From Plectrocnemia conspersa (taxonomy: Eukaryota; Arthropoda; Insecta; Trichoptera; Polycentropodidae), in assembly GCA_009617715.1 (NCBI GenBank), contig VTFK01000359.1, forward strand, positions 620,001-684,000: DNA of 64,000 bases, read 5' to 3'. The notes below the pieces were generated by a model. It had not been told where the DNA came from and ran no database searches. It saw only the letters and a list, made by a program, of their open reading frames with translations. This document shows positions 59,301 to 64,000 of this stretch, one piece after another. A program made the position numbers and the translations under genes. Every line of letters starts with the position of its first letter. Within the stretch, counting starts at the first letter, position 1.

Positions 59301-62300
59301 GGTACAGGAGTATAATAATATATTCATTCAATATGTGTTTAACATATTTTGCTTTGAATATTTTTAGGGAGATATTGCATCTTTGGAGCTATCGTTCACG
59401 GTGGATGAAGATCGCTTAGGAAATATAGTAACTCACGAACTGATACCAGGTGGCAAAGCCATTCCTTTAACGAATGATAATAAGTAAGTTATTATTATGT
59501 CATATCTAATTTTTCATATATATAAATTAAATAATATTTTATAGGATCAACTACATCCATCTGATGGCTCACTTTAGGATGCACACGCAAATTAAAGAAC
59601 AAACTAACGCTTTCATCAAAGGATTTAGATCCATAATCAATCCAGAGTGGCTGTCATTGTTCTCAACACCAGAGGTATGGATATTGTTATTATTTTATTA
59701 ACTTATTTAGCTAATATAACTAATTGCTTATACACTAAACAAATATAATCAAAACATACATATAAAATATAACATATACATACAAAAAACAGAATATAAA
59801 AAATATTTATGTTATAATTTATTTTTTAATGCAGGAATGTGTTTTTTTATTTCATTGAGGAAGTCCTAGAAATATTATTTTACAAATTCACACCTCCATA
59901 CGATATTCCCCTGGCCGTACTCGCTTTTTTATACCTACATATCTTTAGTTTATATATCACTAGTATTAAATCTATTTACATATACTTCTATCTATACTAT
60001 ATTCTATATATCTTTATTATTTATTAGAATATTCTGGTATATATTATTTTCTAATTTATACATATATAAATATCAAACCATTCCAATTTTTCAATCATAC
60101 TTCTACGAGTAGTAAATCTATTTTTATTTAAAACTACTCTCATTGCCATATTTTGTAATTTTTCCAGCGTCGTCTTATTTAATTTATTAAGCATATATAT
60201 TATTTTGCATAATAATTGAAGGGGGGCAGTATAATACTATTGTAGATTATTTTTTTTGTATTTATACTTAACATATTTCTCATCCTAGATAATATACCTA
60301 TTTTTCTACTAATTTTTTGATTGTTTTTTATATAATTGTTTTAAGCCCCTTCCGCTTCCAGATGCCAAATATCCAAAATAGCATATGAAATCCACGCAGT
60401 GAAAACTTTTTTAAATAATTTATTCTACAAAAAAATTATTAAAATATATTATGCTGAACAGAAAAAATTTTGCTTGAATAAGATGTATAAATAAATACAA
60501 AAAAAGACAAGGATCCCTGAATTAATATATTTTTAATTCACATAATATGCTTACCTTCGAGAGGTTTTAAGTAACAGATTGGGCAGCTGAGATTTTAAGT
60601 TTATTTTTTTCTAATTAGTAAATGTATTAACACATTGTTGTCGGGTGATTTCGGGCATTGTCTTAAGCCTGGCGCGGGCCATTTTTTAGCAGCCGCGGAA
60701 TTAATCGGAAACGAAGAATTTCCGCGTTTTTTTTCGGAAACTCGCCATAACTTTTATACTATACAATATAAAATTATGAAATTTTAAACCCAGACTTACC
60801 ATAAACAGTACTATCAAATGAAGAAGAAACATGGAGGTTGACAGTTTTATATTCACTGGAAACTTGCGTTTATTTTGCACATAAAAGTACTATAAAAATG
60901 TATGTAATAAAAAATCGAATTAAACACTAAATAAAACTAAAATATGGCACAATCTGTTTTATGAATTTTTTTTTCAACGTATGATATCTCTAAAAAACAC
61001 GTAGCTCTGTGTAGAGGTATGTCAAAAGATACATAGCTACACTTTTGGTCCAATTATCAATAATCAGATAAATTATCCACACAAAATTCATCGTCAGATT
61101 TATTTTTATCGGGTGAAAACATTTCGGGGTGTAAAACTATTTTTAGACAACCGGACGACCGAACATTTACGCGTAACTGTAATGATGTCTTTTTTAACAA
61201 GTCACAGATGTCGCAATGACTGTTGCTTGTTATCTACCCCAGGTCAAGTTTCATTTGAATTTGTTTTGTTTTCTCACTCCCAACCATCCCTTTTTTCCAT
61301 CAGGTAGAAAGTAATTCCTCGAAGTATCTTGAATAGAATTGAACATAATAGAAGATATTTGGGATAACAGGAATTGTTTATAGTTCGTTATTTAATTTTT
61401 TTTGTACGGAATAAAAAATTCAATATCAAAATTAATTACAATACATTTGGTGGAAATGTAATAAATGCGACGACGAATAAAATAATGTCTTTACTAAATA
61501 TCAAAGCAGTGACATCTAGCTGCTGGCAACAAAAAAAAATGCAGTTCAAATTACACGGATAAACACGTGAGCCGACTTCTAGCAACAGACTACAAAAAAC
61601 GGATTTTTACGGGTCCCGCAATCCAGCAGCAGTTCCGCAAAAACGGAAAAATCCGTGTCCCGACAACAATGTGTTAAAGATCTATAAGGTCGGTACCTCA
61701 CGTATTGAGGGACCGACAGATAATGTAATTACAATGTTCCTTAAAATTTAATTGTTTATTTAATATTACTCCTAAATATTTTATATTTTTAACTACTTAT
61801 ATAATAGAGTTATCTATAACAATTTTATATTATTATCTAACATATCTTTATAATTTATAATCATACATTTAAATGTGATTATATGATATGTGTGTATATG
61901 ATTTAGTTTAATTGTAAGAATCGATGAATTAAATAAATAGTTATGGTTTTAGGTACAAAGACTAATCAGTGGAGATACTGCTCCTTTGGATTTGAGAGAT
62001 TTGCGCAGACATACCCAATATTATGGTGGATTTCATGATTCACACCGTGTTGTTGCGTGGCTGTGGGATATATTGCATAAGGACTTCACTGAAGAGGAAC
62101 GAGCTATGTTTTTAAAGGTATTATCCAATGAGTACTATGTTTTATTATATATATCAGTATACAAATACATAATTGTGTATCTAAATATTCTAGTTTGTAA
62201 CCTCATGCTCCAAACCACCGCTTCTTGGTTTTGCTCATCTTGAACCGCCATTTTCCATCCGTTGCGTTGAAGTTGGTGACGATGAAGACACTGGTGATAC

Positions 62301-62544
62301 TATAGGTATAAATTAATTTATATTATTTAATTATGCTTTACGAATAAATCATAATATTCATTTTATAACAGGTAGTGTAATTCGTGGATTTTTCACGATT
62401 CGAAAAAAGGATCCCCTCAATCGTTTGCCGACTTCATCCACATGCTTTAACCTATTGAAGCTTCCAAATTATCAAAAACGTAGTACCTTACGTGATAAAC
62501 TTCGTTACGCTGTTAACAGCAACACCGGTTTCGAACTGTCTTAA
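53321..62544 (+). CDS. UBE3B: UBE3B: HECT-type E3 ubiquitin ligase with IQ motif, 1046 aa, 17 exons
   Basis: Exons: 53321-53418, 53578-53817, 53881-54133, 56095-56283, 56345-56533, 56602-56894, 56958-57082, 57142-57313, 57385-57503, 57569-57741, 58638-58920, 58991-59301, 59368-59483, 59545-59674, 61953-62117, 62194-62305, 62372-62544; all GT-AG, phases consistent. The enzyme transfers ubiquitin from an E2 via a thioester. An IQ-like calmodulin-binding motif ([14 protein letters not shown]) sits at 15-28. A long helical region follows ([18 protein letters not shown]). The HECT domain is about 680-1046, with [54 protein letters not shown] and [10 protein letters not shown]. The catalytic Cys is 1014 in [11 protein letters not shown], 33 residues from the C-terminal FELS, as in human UBE3B (1068 aa). 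SDELPSLD-type and [13 protein letters not shown] segments separate it from UBE3C. The N-terminus is about 20 residues shorter than in mammals. Confidence 0.96.
54134..56094. other. UBE3B intron 3
   Basis: About 2 kb of AT-rich sequence without recognised elements. A 103-codon minus frame at 54190-54501 is hydrophobic and AT-driven, not supported. Confidence 0.5.
57742..58637. other. UBE3B intron 10
   Basis: About 0.9 kb. The segment 58020-58265 is more complex and GC-richer, possibly a fragment of an old element, but I could not assign it. The plus frame 58261-58497 is hydrophobic and unsupported. Confidence 0.4.
59675..60626. other. UBE3B intron 14, left part
   Basis: AT-rich sequence with TA-rich microsatellite-like stretches near 59760 and 60050. 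No gene is supported. Confidence 0.5.
60631..61673. mobile_element. piggyBac-type non-autonomous element in UBE3B intron 14
   Basis: The 1043-bp element is bounded by TTAA on both sides (60627-60630 and 61674-61677). Its ends CACATTGTTGTCGGG and CCCGACAACAATGTG are a perfect 15-bp inverted repeat. TTAA duplication plus short termini are hallmarks of piggyBac. Subterminal GC-rich segments are partly repetitive (CGGAAA and TTTCCG near 60710-60750; CCGCAAAAACGG near 61635). Frames at 61113-61307 and 61374-61562 show no transposase motif, so it depends on a transposase elsewhere. Confidence 0.92.
61689..61717 (+). repeat. 12-bp hairpin next to the piggyBac element
   Basis: GTCGGTACCTCA (61689-61700) pairs with TGAGGGACCGAC (61706-61717), 11 of 12 positions, five-base loop. 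It lies 11 bp beyond the right TTAA of the element. Confidence 0.65.
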
Positions 62545-62885
62545 TCTACGTTATTCTATTACTTGAAGCTTAATTCCAATGTCTATAACATTTCAGCTTT
62601 AAGTTGATTGATTATCATCGTTTGCAATGTATTGTTAACGATTTAAATTTAACTCGGGTATGAGTTGGTGCGATATATTACGTTTCTTTCTTGATTGTTT
62701 AACGATATAAAAAGGTATATGCGTAATCAAATTAGCGTTTTATCTAATGGAAGATTATATAAACTTTGTATTTTGTAGTGAAGATATAGATTTGTATTTG
62801 CTCGTAAATGTTGATGTATATATTAATAATGTATAGCCTTAGAGGGTGCCATATTTCATATGCATATATTTTGTACATTTGTAAT

Positions 62886-62891
62886 AATAAA
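62886..62891 (+). terminator. Candidate polyadenylation signal for UBE3B
   Basis: AATAAA about 340 nt after the UBE3B stop. Confidence 0.5.
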
Positions 62892-62917
62892 CCACGTAAA
62901 TAGAAATGCAGCGGTGT

Positions 62918-62960
62918 GTTTAAAAGTAGTCTGCGAAGTTATTAGTCGCTACTTTTAAAC
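62918..62960 (+). repeat. Perfect 12-bp hairpin after UBE3B
   Basis: GTTTAAAAGTAG (62918-62929) and CTACTTTTAAAC (62949-62960) are exact complements with a 19-base loop, 27 bp past the AATAAA. It could mark the transcript end or be remnants of a small element. Confidence 0.65.
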
Positions 62961-64000
62961 CCATCATCAATCTATAGCAATCACCGATTGTGTAAAATTT
63001 TTGGAGACTGACGATAATATGGGAATTGTATCGATTTTAGTTGAAGAAAAGAATATTTTTTTATCGTGAAATTCGTCGGACGAGAACGTCCCTTAAATTG
63101 ACGATTAGTGCAAAACGATATTTTGAAATAAAAGTAAACATAGTCGAGCCGGAACGATAACAGGGTTATATATAATATACATTTTTTCTCTTTGCATTAT
63201 TTAAATTGTTCAACATTCGCTCTATGTAGTCAGTTCTCGAAATTAATTTTTAGATATTCATAAGTCGGATATGATTGTATTAAAATTGTTTTAAATTATA
63301 AGTATATGTATGTATTTATCAACTAGGTATGCTAAGTTATCGCAAATTATTTCCATTAACAAAAAATGTATATTTTTAATCTTAAGCTATTATTAAGCTA
63401 AAACATATGTTGCGATTAAATTTATTCAATGTGATTACTTTTACTGTGAACACAGAATATATATTTAGTTCCTAAATATTTATACTTGAATCTTATGAGT
63501 GCTATTACATTTTTATTTGGACATATTTTATAAAATTGTCATTGTTTTCCATTCTAATTAATTGATGGTCAAGCTTTATCTAATTAAACGTTCCAGATAT
63601 TCTTGTGTATTTTTGTTATTAAGGATCATGTATGATATACATATATCGTTTGCAAACTGAAACGTGTAAATATATATTTTATTACAACATAAATCACGTT
63701 TAAATCGAAGAGTATTTATATGACAACAGATTTATGATTATTATTTTGTGATTATTCGTGATAATAATATTGAGATCGACCAGCTTCGAGAGCTAAAATT
63801 TTACCAAAGAAACACCATTGCATCTTGCTTACATCAGTAATCGTTTTCGATTAAACGTTTGTTTATTTATCAAATATAAATATTATACACAAATAACCTG
63901 TATTTATATAAGATAATGTAATCCAACTACATATGAAAAATTTCTGTGATAATATAGTATTTATTTATGTCGAATTACTTTTTTATTTTAATTCATCGTA
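62961..64000. other. AT-rich DNA downstream of UBE3B
   Basis: No gene or repeat recognised up to the window end. A longer UBE3B 3' UTR could extend here. Confidence 0.5.

Noticed and set aside
53321..62544. Assignment of the HECT ligase to UBE3C
   Set aside because: Motifs [36 protein letters not shown] and the C-terminal segment match UBE3B far better.

Overview
The window is nuclear DNA of an animal, almost certainly an insect. It is strongly AT-rich, has canonical GT-AG introns (many only about 60 nt), and carries a dopamine transporter that matches insect DAT almost domain for domain. Old DNA transposons of hAT, piggyBac and pogo/Tigger type fill the spaces. I cannot resolve the insect order from sequence alone. 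No bacterial-type features (operons, ribosome binding sites, CRISPR) are present.

Four protein-coding genes were reconstructed exon by exon, all on the + strand. (1) A dopamine transporter (DAT, SLC6A3 type): coding exons 12928-29914, 10 exons, 621 aa, with two introns near 7 kb and then a compact cluster of short introns. (2) ANKMY2 (ankyrin repeats plus MYND finger): 32369-35740, 2 exons, 408 aa. (3) A divergent T-box transcription factor: 40089-50378, 5 exons, 364 aa, with a C-terminal Groucho-type (eh1-like) motif. (4) The HECT ubiquitin ligase UBE3B: 53321-62544, 17 exons, 1046 aa. In all four the exon phases close without a frameshift, so they look intact. They are unrelated in function (neurotransmitter uptake, ciliary/Hedgehog-linked scaffold, developmental transcription factor, ubiquitin ligase) and seem to be neighbours only by position.

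The left 12 kb is intergenic. It contains a pogo-like MITE (1696-1909), a GC-rich island with ambiguous minus-strand frames (about 2330-2576), a TATA-box plus first-exon-like block (8034-8176) that may be a DAT promoter, a decayed tRNA-type SINE (about 9415-9530), and a hAT MITE with a perfect 8-bp target duplication (12225-12472). DAT intron 1 holds a jockey-like LINE relic and another pogo MITE. DAT intron 2 holds a composite repeat and a minus-strand open frame without an ATG. Between and inside ANKMY2 and the T-box gene are two more hAT MITEs, six copies of one short TIR element, a long composite repeat and a 689-bp palindromic foldback element. The T-box introns also hold a minus-strand ORF of unknown identity and an internally deleted piggyBac transposase relic. 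UBE3B intron 14 contains a 1043-bp piggyBac-type non-autonomous element with TTAA duplications.

I found no convincing new multi-gene system. The most useful leads are the unusual T-box protein and its promoter, the unidentified nested ORFs, the DAT upstream exon hypothesis, and the repeat architecture.
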